Part shown: in pieces, positions 9,166-17,648 of the stretch
How positions within the stretch are numbered: position 1 is the stretch's first letter
Layout: each line of letters begins with the position of its first letter
Assembly: GCF_947331435.1 (NCBI RefSeq)
Contig: NZ_CAMZOF010000003.1
Location: forward strand, 1 to 64,000
Source: Pelagibius sp. Alg239-R121
Lineage (GTDB): Bacteria; Pseudomonadota; Alphaproteobacteria; Kiloniellales; Kiloniellaceae
Length of the DNA: 64,000 bases
Reading direction: 5' to 3'
Notes under the pieces: generated by a model
Told to the model about the DNA's origin: nothing
Seen by the model: the letters and a program-made list of their open reading frames with translations, nothing else
The model's database searches: none
Position numbers and translations under genes: made by a program

Positions 9166-10833
9166 CTAGAGCTTCGGCCTGCTGCGTTCGGCGATGGCGG
9201 CGCAGGCGACACCGGTCGGCAGGGTACCGTAGCTGCGGCCCCAGTCGTCGGAGAGACGGCTGGCGCAGAAGGCGTCGCTGATCTCCGGCGGGGCGACCTT
9301 GAGCAAAACCGCTCCCTGCAGACAGATGGCCAGTTGTTCCGTGATCCGCCGGGCGCGAAGCTCGATGTCATTCGGGTCGGTCAGCATGTCCTTGAGTCTG
9401 TCCAGGGCGATGCCCAGGCGGCGATCGGCGGAGCGGCTTTCCTCGATCTCGTCGAGCAGGACATAGATCGATTCCGGTTCGCGCTGCATGGCCCGCAAGA
9501 CGTCCAGGCAGATGACGTTGCCCGAGCCTTCCCAGATGGAGTTCAGCGGGGCTTCACGGTAAAGGCGCGGCAGAATCGAATCTTCCACATAGCCGGCGCC
9601 GCCAAGGCATTCCATCGCTTCGTAAATCAGGTTCGGCGCGCGCTTGTTGATCCAGTATTTTGCGATTGCCACGGCAATCCGGGCGAAGAGACGGGCGCCT
9701 TCGCTTTCGCTGCTCTCGTCGAAGGCGCGGGCGACGCGCATGACCAGGACGCTGGCCGCTTCGGATTCGATCGCCAGGTCCGCCAGGACATTTTGCATCA
9801 GGGGGTGCTGGTTAAGGTGCTTCTGAAAGGCGGAGCGGTGGGCGGCGTGATGGCTTGCCTGGGTAACCGCCTGCCGCATAAGGCCGGCAGGCGCCAGGCA
9901 GGTGTCCAGCCGCGTGTGATGCACCATCTCGATGATGGTTTTCACGCCGCGGCCTTCTTCGCCCAGCATGCGGGCCCAGCTGTCATGATACTCGATCTCG
10001 CTGGACGCGTTGGCACGGTTGCCCAGCTTTTCCTTCAGCCTCTGAATGAAGATCGTGTTTCGCGTGCCGTCCGGCCGCCAGCGCGGAACCAGGAAGCAGG
10101 AAAGACCCTTTTCGGTTTGCGCCAGGGTCAGAAAGGCGTCCGACATGGGGGCCGAACAAAACCACTTATGTCCGTGCAGCAGATATTCGCCGCCGGGACC
10201 GCCGCCGTTGATTGCGGTGGCGGTTGTGGTATTGGCGCGCAGGTCCGATCCGCCCTGTTTTTCCGTCATCGCCATGCCCAGCGTGGCGCCGGTTTTCTCC
10301 GTGGCCGGGATCATCCGCGAGTCGTAGTGGGAGGAGGTCAGGCGCGGCTCCCACTCCCCGGCGATTTCGGGCTGGACGCGCAGCGCCGGGACGGCCGCAT
10401 AGGTCATGGTCATAGGGCAGCAAACGCCCGCCTCGACTTGTGAGAAGAGGTATTCCATCGCAGCATGGGCGACATGACCGCCGGACTGATTTGCCGTCCA
10501 GGCAATTGAGGGGACGCCATATTCGAACCCCAATCCCATCAGGGCGTGATAGGCGGGATGGTACTCGACCTCGTCGATGCGCTGGCCGGAACGATCGAAG
10601 GCACGCAGTTCCGGCGGATGGCGGTTGGCGTCCTCTCCCAGCTTCAGTCCCTGCGTGCCGCCGAGCGTGGCGCCCAGCGCGCGCAGCTTTGTCTCGGCCC
10701 AGCCGGCGCCCTCGCGCGCCACGGCGTCGCGAAGAACGACATCCTGTTCGAAGAGATTGATGTTTTCGAGCGGCGGAACCTGATTGGAGACGTCATGAGT
10801 CGCCAGATGGGTCATCGGATCGCGTGCTGACAT
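9166..10833 (-). CDS. aidB: AidB-like acyl-CoA dehydrogenase
   Basis: A 555-residue FAD enzyme of the acyl-CoA dehydrogenase superfamily, AidB branch (DNA alkylation response protein). The AidB pattern is clear: VPPLENINLFEQDVVL at the N-terminus, MTEKQGGSDLRANTT in the FAD-binding middle domain, and MECLGGAGYVE plus PLYREAPLNSIWEGSGN-like text in the C-terminal domain. E. coli AidB binds DNA and is induced by alkylation, but its catalytic role is unsettled, and some homologues may act on branched acyl-CoAs. The start at 10833 has AGGA upstream. A 283-bp terminal-repeat element begins 50 bases before the start codon and could influence its promoter. An ogt gene for alkylation repair lies about 13 kb away. 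Confidence 0.92.
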   Translation of the reverse strand: MSARDPMTHLATHDVSNQVPPLENINLFEQDVVLRDAVAREGAGWAETKLRALGATLGGTQGLKLGEDANRHPPELRAFDRSGQRIDEVEYHPAYHALMGLGFEYGVPSIAWTANQSGGHVAHAAMEYLFSQVEAGVCCPMTMTYAAVPALRVQPEIAGEWEPRLTSSHYDSRMIPATEKTGATLGMAMTEKQGGSDLRANTTTATAINGGGPGGEYLLHGHKWFCSAPMSDAFLTLAQTEKGLSCFLVPRWRPDGTRNTIFIQRLKEKLGNRANASSEIEYHDSWARMLGEEGRGVKTIIEMVHHTRLDTCLAPAGLMRQAVTQASHHAAHRSAFQKHLNQHPLMQNVLADLAIESEAASVLVMRVARAFDESSESEGARLFARIAVAIAKYWINKRAPNLIYEAMECLGGAGYVEDSILPRLYREAPLNSIWEGSGNVICLDVLRAMQREPESIYVLLDEIEESRSADRRLGIALDRLKDMLTDPNDIELRARRITEQLAICLQGAVLLKVAPPEISDAFCASRLSDDWGRSYGTLPTGVACAAIAERSRPKL

Positions 10834-10882
10834 GGCCCTGATCCTTTCTTCCGAACGGAAAGAAACAACTATGTCATGATCT

Positions 10883-11165
10883 TATACCAAGGAGCGTTGA
10901 TAATGACTCATAGAGACGTCTTTACGCGTCTTTCAGATAGGAGCGAGCGGCGCAGCGATGCGGGGTTCGCAAGCCGGTGCATCGGAAGCCGCACGGGACG
11001 CAGCCTGAAAGTCGTGCGAAGCCGCCGTTTCGGTTGTCTACAGGGACCTTCGGAGGTCGGCGTCGAAAGGCCTTACCGATACTGCCGTATCGCCGGCGCC
11101 CCTTCTCCTGCCCGAAGGCCCCTATAGACAATCTCTATGGGGCATTATCAACGCTCCTTGGTATA
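10883..11165. mobile_element. 283-bp MITE-like element with ~40-bp inverted ends
   Basis: The two ends are inverted copies: TATACCAAGGAGCGTTGATA continues through AATG, three variable bases, CATAGAGA and a further part-matched stretch, about 40 bp in all, with the first 23 bp identical. The ends start with TA, compatible with the TA target duplication of Tc1/mariner-IS630-type elements. Inside are further short inverted segments (CTTTCAG and CTGAAAG) but no transposase, so it would be non-autonomous. It lies in the gap between aidB and the MBL-fold gene. Its 16-bp end core recurs at 11928 and 29853. Confidence 0.8.
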
Positions 11166-11262
11166 GGCTATGCTTGAAGTCGGCACCAATGTTAAAAGCT
11201 GGGCACGACGATCTGCGGCGGGACCGCGGGACGTTGAAATTTGATAAGGGCGGTGAAAGCGA

Positions 11263-11865
11263 ATGCGTGAAGTTCTTGAAGGAATCCGGTCCTGGTCCCG
11301 TCTGTCCGAACCGCACGGTTATGACTTCAACGGGTACTTTTTGACGCTGCCGTCGGGCAATCTGGTCATCGATCCGGTGGACCCGGAGGAAGCCGACCTT
11401 GAACGGATGGTCTCCGAAGGCGTCGCAAAGATTTTGCTCACCAACCGCAACCACAGCCGTGCCGCCAATCGTATCCGCGAGGCCACCAAGGCCCAGACCC
11501 TGATCCATGCCGACGATGTGCGCCACGCCAGGTCCCAGGGCTGTGAGGTCGACGGCGAACTCACGCCCGGATCGCAGGTCGGTCCGCTCCATATCCTGTC
11601 CGCTGCCGGAAAGTCGCCCGGCGAGGTGGTGCTTTACTGGCGCGAGCGGCGTCTGGCCTTTATCGGCGATCTGGTGATCGGCAACCCTCCGGGACGCTGT
11701 TCGTTGCTGCCCGACGAAAAGATGGATGACCCAGCGCGGTTGCGTGCCAGTGTGAAAACACTGCTGGATCTCGAGCTCGATTGCCTCCTGATGGGCGACG
11801 GCGTTTCGATCATGACCGATGCCAAGGCGGCTTTGCGGGAGCTGGTGTCCGGCTTTTCCGATTAA
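11263..11865 (+). CDS. MBL-fold protein with degenerate metal motif
   Basis: A 200-residue protein with a metallo-beta-lactamase fold outline: YFLTLPSGNLVIDP (opening strands), ILLTNRNHSRA where active enzymes carry HxHxDH, HADDVRHA, and FIGDLVIGNPPG matching the GD-x-L motif. Because the first and second metal His of the canonical HxHxDH are replaced (TNRNHSRA), hydrolase activity in the usual two-metal manner is doubtful; only one His remains there. It may bind a single metal or nucleic acid or ligand instead. It stands alone on the plus strand after the MITE-like element. The function is unknown. Confidence 0.8.
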   Translation: MREVLEGIRSWSRLSEPHGYDFNGYFLTLPSGNLVIDPVDPEEADLERMVSEGVAKILLTNRNHSRAANRIREATKAQTLIHADDVRHARSQGCEVDGELTPGSQVGPLHILSAAGKSPGEVVLYWRERRLAFIGDLVIGNPPGRCSLLPDEKMDDPARLRASVKTLLDLELDCLLMGDGVSIMTDAKAALRELVSGFSD

Positions 11866-11927
11866 TGTAGCCGCCTGATCCACGATCGCTTCCAGCGCCT
11901 TGCAACATAGAAGTTCGACGAAGGCAG

Positions 11928-11945
11928 CAACGCTCCTTGGTATTA
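11928..11945. repeat. Solo copy of the 16-bp repeat core at lysR stop
   Basis: CAACGCTCCTTGGTAT at 11928-11943 is identical to the end core of the 283-bp element. The complementary-strand stop codon of the LysR gene (TAA, 11943-11945) begins on its last base. No second arm is present here, so it could be a remnant end after deletion of an element, or a 3'-end repeat in its own right. Confidence 0.75.
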
Positions 11946-12827
11946 GACGGCGGTTGTTCTTACGGTGTCGACGAATCTTTTTACGGTGTCAGAGTTTCCC
12001 GACTTCCGAAACGCGACATACAGCTCGATTAGGTTTTCGCATGGTTCAAACGGGACGAAGGAAACGCCAGGTGGGGCGATATTCTTGACCCAGGCCGGTG
12101 CCAACGCAATCCCGAGCCCGTGGGCCACGAACTGCAGCAGAGTGGACTTGTCGATGATCTCGCAGACAATGTTTGGTTGGGCGCCGATTTGCCGGAAACC
12201 CTTCCACAATGCCTCGTGCAGGATTGGTCGCGCGTGCTTGGGATAACCAACGATCGGTTGGTCGGCGATATCAGATGTGGAAAGGGACGCAGAACCTGAA
12301 AGCGGGTTGGTATCGGCAAGGACCACCACGATGGGCTGACTATGCAAAAGTTCGCTAGTAATGAATTCGTCTTCCTGAGATGTCCGTACGAAGGCCACAT
12401 CTGTCCGATGGCCGATCAACTCCTGGGAATGCTGTTCAGAGGACGAGATTTCCAATACCTGCACATGGACCTTCGGATCGATCTGGCGAAATGCAAGGAG
12501 AGCCCGGGGCAACAACATCGAAATTGCCTCGTCGACGCCGCTCACGCGGATGTGGCGTAGGTCAGACTCGGCGGTGTGGCGAACACTGGAGACCGACCTT
12601 TCGATATCGGCAAGGATCCTTCTGGCATCCTGGACGAACTCCGACCCGGCTTGGGTCAGGCTGACTTGCCGGGTCGTTCTGAAAAACAGCCGGGCGCCGA
12701 GATCGTGTTCCAACGCGGAGACCCGTTCAGACAGAGCGGATTGGCTCAGCCCCAAACGTTCGCCTGCTCTTCGGAAGTGCAGTTCTTCCGCGACGGCAAC
12801 GAAGCATTCCAGTTGTCTGATGTCCAA
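11943..12827 (-). CDS. LysR-family regulator of the hydro-lyase operon
   Basis: A 294-residue LTTR with the N-terminal helix-turn-helix (LECFVAVAEELHFRRAGERLGLSQSALSERVSALE) and a LysR substrate-binding domain (LLPRALLAFRQIDPKVHVQVLEI onward). The start is a TTG at 12827, with AAAGGG a few bases upstream. It is the last gene of the operon hydrolase-leuC-like-leuD-like, 19 bases after leuD, and the TRAP transporter diverges from the other end. It is the natural candidate regulator of both transcripts, with an organic acid as inducer. Its stop codon falls on the edge of a repeated 16-bp sequence. Confidence 0.9.
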   Translation of the reverse strand: MDIRQLECFVAVAEELHFRRAGERLGLSQSALSERVSALEHDLGARLFFRTTRQVSLTQAGSEFVQDARRILADIERSVSSVRHTAESDLRHIRVSGVDEAISMLLPRALLAFRQIDPKVHVQVLEISSSEQHSQELIGHRTDVAFVRTSQEDEFITSELLHSQPIVVVLADTNPLSGSASLSTSDIADQPIVGYPKHARPILHEALWKGFRQIGAQPNIVCEIIDKSTLLQFVAHGLGIALAPAWVKNIAPPGVSFVPFEPCENLIELYVAFRKSGNSDTVKRFVDTVRTTAV

Positions 12828-12846
12828 TCCGTTACCCTTTGTTCGT

Positions 12847-13467
12847 TTATTTGATGACGCTTACCCGCATTCTGTGCTCCAAACCGGCCTCAAAATCGCG
12901 GATCGCACCTGCATGTTCCAGTGAGTCAAGCGTATCATCGCGACCTCGTATCAGCGACGTTCGTGTGGCATCGCCCATCTCGAAAGGCACCGAAATTTCG
13001 CCTGCCGTTATCGTTCGGCTATCAAGGTCAATCGATATCTCGGCACCGCTGGTGTTGCCGGCGAATTGCAAGAGAGCGTCCCGTGTCTCGGGGGAAACAA
13101 CCGGCAGTGCAAGACCATTTTTGCGGGCATTGTCGTAAAAAATCCCGGCGAAACCTGTCCCGATGCAGGCCCTGATTCCAAGCTGGCGCATCCCCCAAAC
13201 GGCATGTTCCCGGCTTGAACCACACCCAAAATTGTCGCCGACAACCAAAATCGTGGCCTGCGTCCAAGGCGCATTGTTCAAGATGAATTCCGGGCGCTGT
13301 TGACCAGCGTTGTCAAAGCGCAGGTCGGCAAAAGTGCCGTCGGCCAACCCTTCGCGGGTGATCGTGATCAGAAACCGCTTAGGCATGATCACATCGGTAT
13401 CGACATTGGCCAGTGGCAATGGGGCGGCGATCCCTTTGATGGTTTTCGTCATCTGCGTGTCTTTCAT
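12847..13467 (-). CDS. LeuD-type hydro-lyase small subunit
   Basis: A 206-residue swivelling-domain subunit of the 3-isopropylmalate dehydratase family. Family landmarks are VDTDVIMPKRFL, VVGDNFGCGSSREHAVW and GTGFAGIFYDNARKNGL. It pairs with the large subunit encoded just upstream, overlapping it by four bases (ATGA). In leucine biosynthesis this complex isomerises 2- to 3-isopropylmalate, but here the partners are a dehalogenase-like hydrolase and a dicarboxylate transporter and no leuA or leuB is present. I therefore infer a catabolic dehydratase/hydratase acting on another di- or tricarboxylate such as a malate or citraconate derivative. Confidence 0.9.
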   Translation of the reverse strand: MKDTQMTKTIKGIAAPLPLANVDTDVIMPKRFLITITREGLADGTFADLRFDNAGQQRPEFILNNAPWTQATILVVGDNFGCGSSREHAVWGMRQLGIRACIGTGFAGIFYDNARKNGLALPVVSPETRDALLQFAGNTSGAEISIDLDSRTITAGEISVPFEMGDATRTSLIRGRDDTLDSLEHAGAIRDFEAGLEHRMRVSVIK

Positions 13468-14843
13468 TTAAAATCACGCACGTCAGCCAGGTGCCCGGCG
13501 ACGGCAGCCGCGGCCACCATTGCTGGTGACATCAGATGGGTGCGTGCGCCGCGGCCCTGACGTCCTTCGAAGTTTCGGTTGGTCGATGAGGCGATCCGCT
13601 CGCCATCCATGGCAATGTCGTCGTTCATCGCCAGACACATCGAACAGCCCGCCTCAGGTCGCCATTCGAACCCGGCGGTCTCGAAAATTCCACGAAGGCC
13701 TTCGGCTTCGGCCTTGATGCGTGTCATGGCAGAACCTGGCACAACGATTGCTTCGACGCCTTCGGCCACTTGGCGACCTTCCAGTATTTTGGCTGCCTCT
13801 CGTAAATCTTCGATACGACTGTTGGTACAAGAGCCGATAAATGCCGTGTCGATTTTTATCGACTGGGCCGATTGCCCCTCGGTCAACCCCATGTACTGCA
13901 ATGAGCGTTCCAGCGCCGCTTTGGCCTTGGGAGAGACATAGTCCAGCGCAGACGGTATATTCGCAGTGATTGGTACTGACTGATCCGGGCTGGTGCCCCA
14001 AGTGATCAGAGGTTCGATATCGGCCCCTGAAATTGTGAACTCTTCATCAAATACGGCTTCGGGGCCGCTGACCCAGCTTTCACCTTTGAATGCAAACTGA
14101 CCGCTATGGGAGTGGCCCTTCAACGCCGCTTCGGTGATTTCATCCGCTGCAATCAAAGCCGCGCGGGCACCCAGCTCAACCGCCATATTGCAAACGGTCA
14201 TACGCCCGGCCATATCGAGGCCGCGAATGGCCGAGCCAGCAAACTCCACCGCATATCCATTGGCCCCACCTGCCCCAACTACTTGCACAACCTTCATGAT
14301 GATGTCCTTTGCCGTCACGCCGGGAGCAGTGTCTCCCTCGACGGTGACGCGCATGGTTTTCATGCGTTTGTAGCGCAGCGTCTGGGTTGCCAGCACATGT
14401 TCCACTTCCGAGGTGCCGATACCAAAGCCCAATGCGCCAAAGGCCCCATAGGTGGTGGTATGGCTGTCGCCGCAAGCGATCAGCATGCCCGGCGCAACCA
14501 GCCCCTGTTCCGGCACCACGACGTGCTCGATGCCCTGTCGCCGGTCGCCAAGACCGTAAAAGGCGATACCGTGTTTGGTGCAGTTTGCCTCTAAATTGTC
14601 GATCAGCAGTTTAGACGCAGCATCATGCGGCTCTCTGCTTCGGGTAGCGTTCACATGGTCAACCACTGCCAGATGCGCCTCAGGTCGCCAAACGCCCAAC
14701 CGCTTTGCGTCCAGCCCCGAAAAGGCCTGAGGGCTGGTGTATTCGTTCATGATGTGGAAATCGACGTAGACCAATATGTCGCCGTCAGGCAAATCGCAGA
14801 CCTTGTGGGCGTCGACCAGTTTGTCGTACAGCGTGCGGCTCAT
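13464..14843 (-). CDS. LeuC-type hydro-lyase large subunit (non-leucine?)
   Basis: A 459-residue aconitase-superfamily subunit carrying the [4Fe-4S] cluster ligands in IGSCTNSR and GCSMCLA, plus ACGDSHTTTYGAFGALGFGIG. Compared with genuine LeuC, the early substrate-region sequence is altered: LVYVDFHIMNEYTSPQAF here against the usual IDRHLVHEVTSPQAF, so the conserved Arg is replaced by Phe and His-Glu-Val by Asn-Glu-Tyr; VVDHVNAT likewise stands for the usual MDHNVPT-like text. That argues for a different hydroxy acid substrate. It overlaps the upstream hydrolase stop and the downstream leuD start by four bases each, an unusually tight three-gene unit. Confidence 0.9.
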   Translation of the reverse strand: MSRTLYDKLVDAHKVCDLPDGDILVYVDFHIMNEYTSPQAFSGLDAKRLGVWRPEAHLAVVDHVNATRSREPHDAASKLLIDNLEANCTKHGIAFYGLGDRRQGIEHVVVPEQGLVAPGMLIACGDSHTTTYGAFGALGFGIGTSEVEHVLATQTLRYKRMKTMRVTVEGDTAPGVTAKDIIMKVVQVVGAGGANGYAVEFAGSAIRGLDMAGRMTVCNMAVELGARAALIAADEITEAALKGHSHSGQFAFKGESWVSGPEAVFDEEFTISGADIEPLITWGTSPDQSVPITANIPSALDYVSPKAKAALERSLQYMGLTEGQSAQSIKIDTAFIGSCTNSRIEDLREAAKILEGRQVAEGVEAIVVPGSAMTRIKAEAEGLRGIFETAGFEWRPEAGCSMCLAMNDDIAMDGERIASSTNRNFEGRQGRGARTHLMSPAMVAAAAVAGHLADVRDFK

Positions 14844-15745
14844 TTTGCAGCCTCCGCATGGATCGGGTTGCGAGAAAAGAAACCAGACATGCGTGCGGCG
14901 ATGTCGTCCGGGATTTCTTCGGCCATGTAATGTGTGGCGTTGAGCGCTTCGCCCTCAACCCTTTCAGCCCGCTGACGCCAGAGGCCAAGGGCGTTGAAAC
15001 AGGTCTCGATCACGCCGCGCTTCGCCCAGAGCGCCAGTACGGGCATTACAAGCTTTTTTCCCTGGTCCGCGTCGTCATGCTCGATGTCAATGCTCGCGGC
15101 TGCGCGGTAATCTTCACAGCTTGAGTGAATTGCGTCCGGCCGCTTAAAGGCAGCCAGATACTCCGCCAAAGCCTCGGTAGAAAACGGGTTTCCGCCGCGT
15201 GCCTGATTGAAACACTTTAACTTCCAGAACCCTTCGGGATCTGCAGAGATAATTTGTTCGGGCAGCGGCTGTGGTTGAGCCAGGAAGAACCAGTGCCAAT
15301 AGGCGCGCGCGAATTCGGCGCTGGTGCCGGCATACATCTCTCGGGTCGGCGCGATATCGAGCAGAACCATGGCTTCCACGTAATCGGGATGGTCGAGGCC
15401 GAGCCGATGCGCCACCCGTGCGCCTCGATCGTGGGCGCCAACAAGGAACCTTTCATGCCCCAAACGCTGCATAACGGCGACTATATCCTGGGCCATGGCA
15501 CGCTTGGAGTAGGGAAAGTGCGAAGGGTCGGAGACCGGCTTTTCAGACCCGCCATAGCCGCGCAAATCCGGGCAGACGACCTGATACGAGCGTGCCAGAA
15601 TTGGCGCCACACCGTGCCACATGGCAGAAGTCTGCGGATAACCATGAAGAAGTACAAGTGGCGGCGCACCTTGAGGTCCAGCGCGACGGACGAACAAAGT
15701 CGCACCGTCTCCTTCGATACGCTCGTCCACGAATTCGTGGAACAT
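14840..15745 (-). CDS. Fluoroacetate dehalogenase-type alpha/beta hydrolase
   Basis: A 301-residue alpha/beta hydrolase matching the haloacetate/fluoroacetate dehalogenase family. From the ATG at 15745 (GGGGAG six bases upstream) every signature residue of that family is present: nucleophile Asp106 with carboxylate-binding Arg107 and Arg110 in AHDRGAR, acid Asp130 in LLDIAPT, halide-pocket His151-Trp152 in YWHWFF, Tyr213 in CEDYRA and catalytic His272 in ATHYMAEE. Spacing between the first six is the same as in the characterised Rhodopseudomonas enzyme. It should hydrolyse a halogenated short acid through an aspartyl ester, in the cytoplasm. It is first in an operon with the LeuCD-type hydro-lyase and LysR, divergent from a dicarboxylate transporter; another carbon-halogen or ester substrate is possible. 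Confidence 0.87.
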   Translation of the reverse strand: MFHEFVDERIEGDGATLFVRRAGPQGAPPLVLLHGYPQTSAMWHGVAPILARSYQVVCPDLRGYGGSEKPVSDPSHFPYSKRAMAQDIVAVMQRLGHERFLVGAHDRGARVAHRLGLDHPDYVEAMVLLDIAPTREMYAGTSAEFARAYWHWFFLAQPQPLPEQIISADPEGFWKLKCFNQARGGNPFSTEALAEYLAAFKRPDAIHSSCEDYRAAASIDIEHDDADQGKKLVMPVLALWAKRGVIETCFNALGLWRQRAERVEGEALNATHYMAEEIPDDIAARMSGFFSRNPIHAEAAK

Positions 15746-15780
15746 TTCAAACTCCCCGGGGAAAAACACTATCCATTATC

Positions 15781-15821
15781 CCAGATTAAACTGGAATATT
15801 TAATCGTAAAAACTGATCAGT
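15781..15821. promoter_or_regulatory. Palindromes between hydrolase operon and TRAP genes
   Basis: Two palindromes sit in the divergent gap: CCAGATTAAACTGG (15781-15794, 12 of 14 symmetric) and the perfect ACTGATCAGT (15812-15821). Their position fits binding sites for the LysR protein of the adjacent operon, controlling both directions. This is inferred from symmetry and place only. Confidence 0.4.
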
Positions 15822-15923
15822 ATTGCGGACTAATTCTCACGGCAAATCCCGGTAGTCTTTGGCGACACGAGCCGCTCCAGAAGAAATCTGGAGGCGCGGC
15901 GAAGCGTATCAAAGGAGGATACC

Positions 15924-16925
15924 ATGAAGTTTCTGCTAACCACGGCACTGTCCCTGACATTGTCGTTCAGCGCGACATCCGCGTTGGCGGCCTGCGACGA
16001 GGGCGAAGTCGCCATCAAGTTCAGCCATGTCACCAACACTGACAGGCATCCCAAAGGCATCGCGGCGACTCTGCTTTCGGAGCGTGTGAACAAAGAGATG
16101 AACGGCAAGGCCTGCATGGAGGTGTTCCCGAATTCGACCCTCTATGATGACAACAAGGTGCTTGAGGCGCTGCTCCAGGGCGACGTTCAATTGGCCGCGC
16201 CGTCGCTCTCGAAATTCGAAAAATTCACCAAACAGTTCCGGATCTTCGATCTGCCGTTCATGTTCGAAGACATCAAAGCAGTTGACGCATTCCAGGCTTC
16301 TGACGCCGGTCAGGCTCTTCTTGACAGCATGCAGCGCCGCGGCCTTCAGGGTCTAACCTTCTGGCACAACGGCATGAAACAAATGTCTGCCAATGTGCCG
16401 TTGATGTCACCAGCGGACGCTGAAGGGTTGAAATTCCGCGTTATGTCGTCCGACGTGCTGGTGGCGCAGATGGAGGCCATCGGAGGCACGCCGCAGAAGA
16501 TGGCCTTTTCGGAAGTCTATGGTGCGCTGCAGCAGGGCGTAGTCGACGGGCAAGAGAACGTCTGGTCTAACATCTATGGTAAGAAATTCTTCGAAGTGCA
16601 GGACGGCATCACCGAGACCAACCACGGGGTCATCGACTATCTGGTCGTGACCAATGCCGATTGGCTCGACAGCCTGGATGCGGATGTCCGCGACCAGTTT
16701 CTGACGATCTTGAGCGAGGTCACCGAGCTTCGGAATGCCGAGTCGTTCGCCGTCAACCAGGCCAACAAGCAGGCCATCATCGACGCTGGCGGCGAGGTAC
16801 GCACGCTCACGCCTGAAGAACGCCAGGCCTGGGTCGACGCCATGAAGCAGGTATGGGATCAATTCGCCGATGACGTCGGCCAGGATATGATCGACGCCGC
16901 GCAATCCTTCAGCGCCGGAAGCTAA
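15924..16925 (+). CDS. dctP: TRAP transporter solute receptor DctP
   Basis: A 333-residue periplasmic receptor with a clean signal peptide ending ATSALAA, then FSHVTNTDRHPKG and the conserved carboxylate-binding Arg segment GLKFRVMSSDVL. The C-terminus (MKQVWDQFADDVGQDMID) closely resembles the C4-dicarboxylate DctP of Rhodobacter as I remember it, more than receptors for sugars or ectoine. AAAGGAGGATACC precedes the ATG. It heads dctPQM and is divergent from the hydrolase-hydrolyase-LysR operon, so it probably imports the acid that those enzymes degrade or a related dicarboxylate. Confidence 0.93.
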   Translation: MKFLLTTALSLTLSFSATSALAACDEGEVAIKFSHVTNTDRHPKGIAATLLSERVNKEMNGKACMEVFPNSTLYDDNKVLEALLQGDVQLAAPSLSKFEKFTKQFRIFDLPFMFEDIKAVDAFQASDAGQALLDSMQRRGLQGLTFWHNGMKQMSANVPLMSPADAEGLKFRVMSSDVLVAQMEAIGGTPQKMAFSEVYGALQQGVVDGQENVWSNIYGKKFFEVQDGITETNHGVIDYLVVTNADWLDSLDADVRDQFLTILSEVTELRNAESFAVNQANKQAIIDAGGEVRTLTPEERQAWVDAMKQVWDQFADDVGQDMIDAAQSFSAGS

Positions 16926-16982
16926 CCCGGGAGCCTCAGGGGGGCGGATAGACCGCTCCCCAATACATTGGAAGGACTCGCG

Positions 16983-17648
16983 ATGGACTATTCAAGATCG
17001 TTCGCCGATCGCATCGAAGAAACCCTGATGGCGGGCATTCTTGGGGCTATGACAGTGATCACCTTCGCCAACGTCGTGGCGCGCTATGCGTTCAATTCAA
17101 ACATTCTTTGGGCGCTCGAGCTGACCGTCTTCATGTTCGGTTGGCTGGTGCTTCTTGGTGCGTCCTACGCAGTCAAGAAAGGCGCGCATCTGGGCGTCGA
17201 TATCATTGTGAATATGCTGAACGAGGGGCCCCGGCGGCTAATGGCACTGGTTGCCGTCGCGCTTTGCCTTGTATTTACGTTTCTCATGCTGAAGGGCGCC
17301 TGGGATTACTGGGCGAACTTCGCCAACCTTCCCGGCACTGATGGCCGCTGGTTCCCGCTCGGATTCGAAGAAAAGTTTCGCGGCAAGGGATGGTATGAAG
17401 TCGAAAGCGTCTTCATGCCGGAAGCTCTGCAGTGGATGGCGGATGTCTTCAACGAAGGCGAGCGATACGAAAACATCCCGCGCCTGATCCCCTATTCGGT
17501 CATTCCGGTCGCGATGGCGCTGATGCTGTTCCGCTTCATTCAGGTAGCGGTGCGGATCTGGACCGGCGAACTTGACCGGCTAGTTGCCAGCCACGAGGTC
17601 GAAGACGAGCTTGCAGAAATCGAAGCGCAGCAAGGGAGGGCGTCATAA
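16983..17648 (+). CDS. dctQ: TRAP transporter small permease DctQ
   Basis: A 221-residue membrane protein with four hydrophobic helices (about residues 20-40, 50-70, 90-110 and 175-195), typical of DctQ. Between helices 3 and 4 is a long soluble stretch (FANLPGTDGRWFPLG onward) that also occurs in C4-dicarboxylate DctQ proteins. The ATG at 16983 is chosen because GGAAGGA lies 6-7 bases upstream; the frame can extend to a TTG at 16968 that overlaps this site. The stop overlaps the dctM start (TAATG). Confidence 0.92.
   Translation: MDYSRSFADRIEETLMAGILGAMTVITFANVVARYAFNSNILWALELTVFMFGWLVLLGASYAVKKGAHLGVDIIVNMLNEGPRRLMALVAVALCLVFTFLMLKGAWDYWANFANLPGTDGRWFPLGFEEKFRGKGWYEVESVFMPEALQWMADVFNEGERYENIPRLIPYSVIPVAMALMLFRFIQVAVRIWTGELDRLVASHEVEDELAEIEAQQGRAS

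Noticed and set aside
9334-10443. 369-codon open frame opposite aidB
   Set aside because: It is the antisense shadow of a well-matched acyl-CoA dehydrogenase gene in GC-rich DNA and has no family motif or ribosome site.
11122-11883. 253-codon minus frame over the MBL-fold gene
   Set aside because: It runs into the terminal-repeat element at its end and covers a recognised plus-strand gene.
12847-14843. Calling the LeuC/LeuD-like pair leucine biosynthesis genes
   Set aside because: Neighbours are a dehalogenase-like hydrolase, LysR and a TRAP transporter, leuA/leuB are absent, and LeuC substrate-region residues differ.
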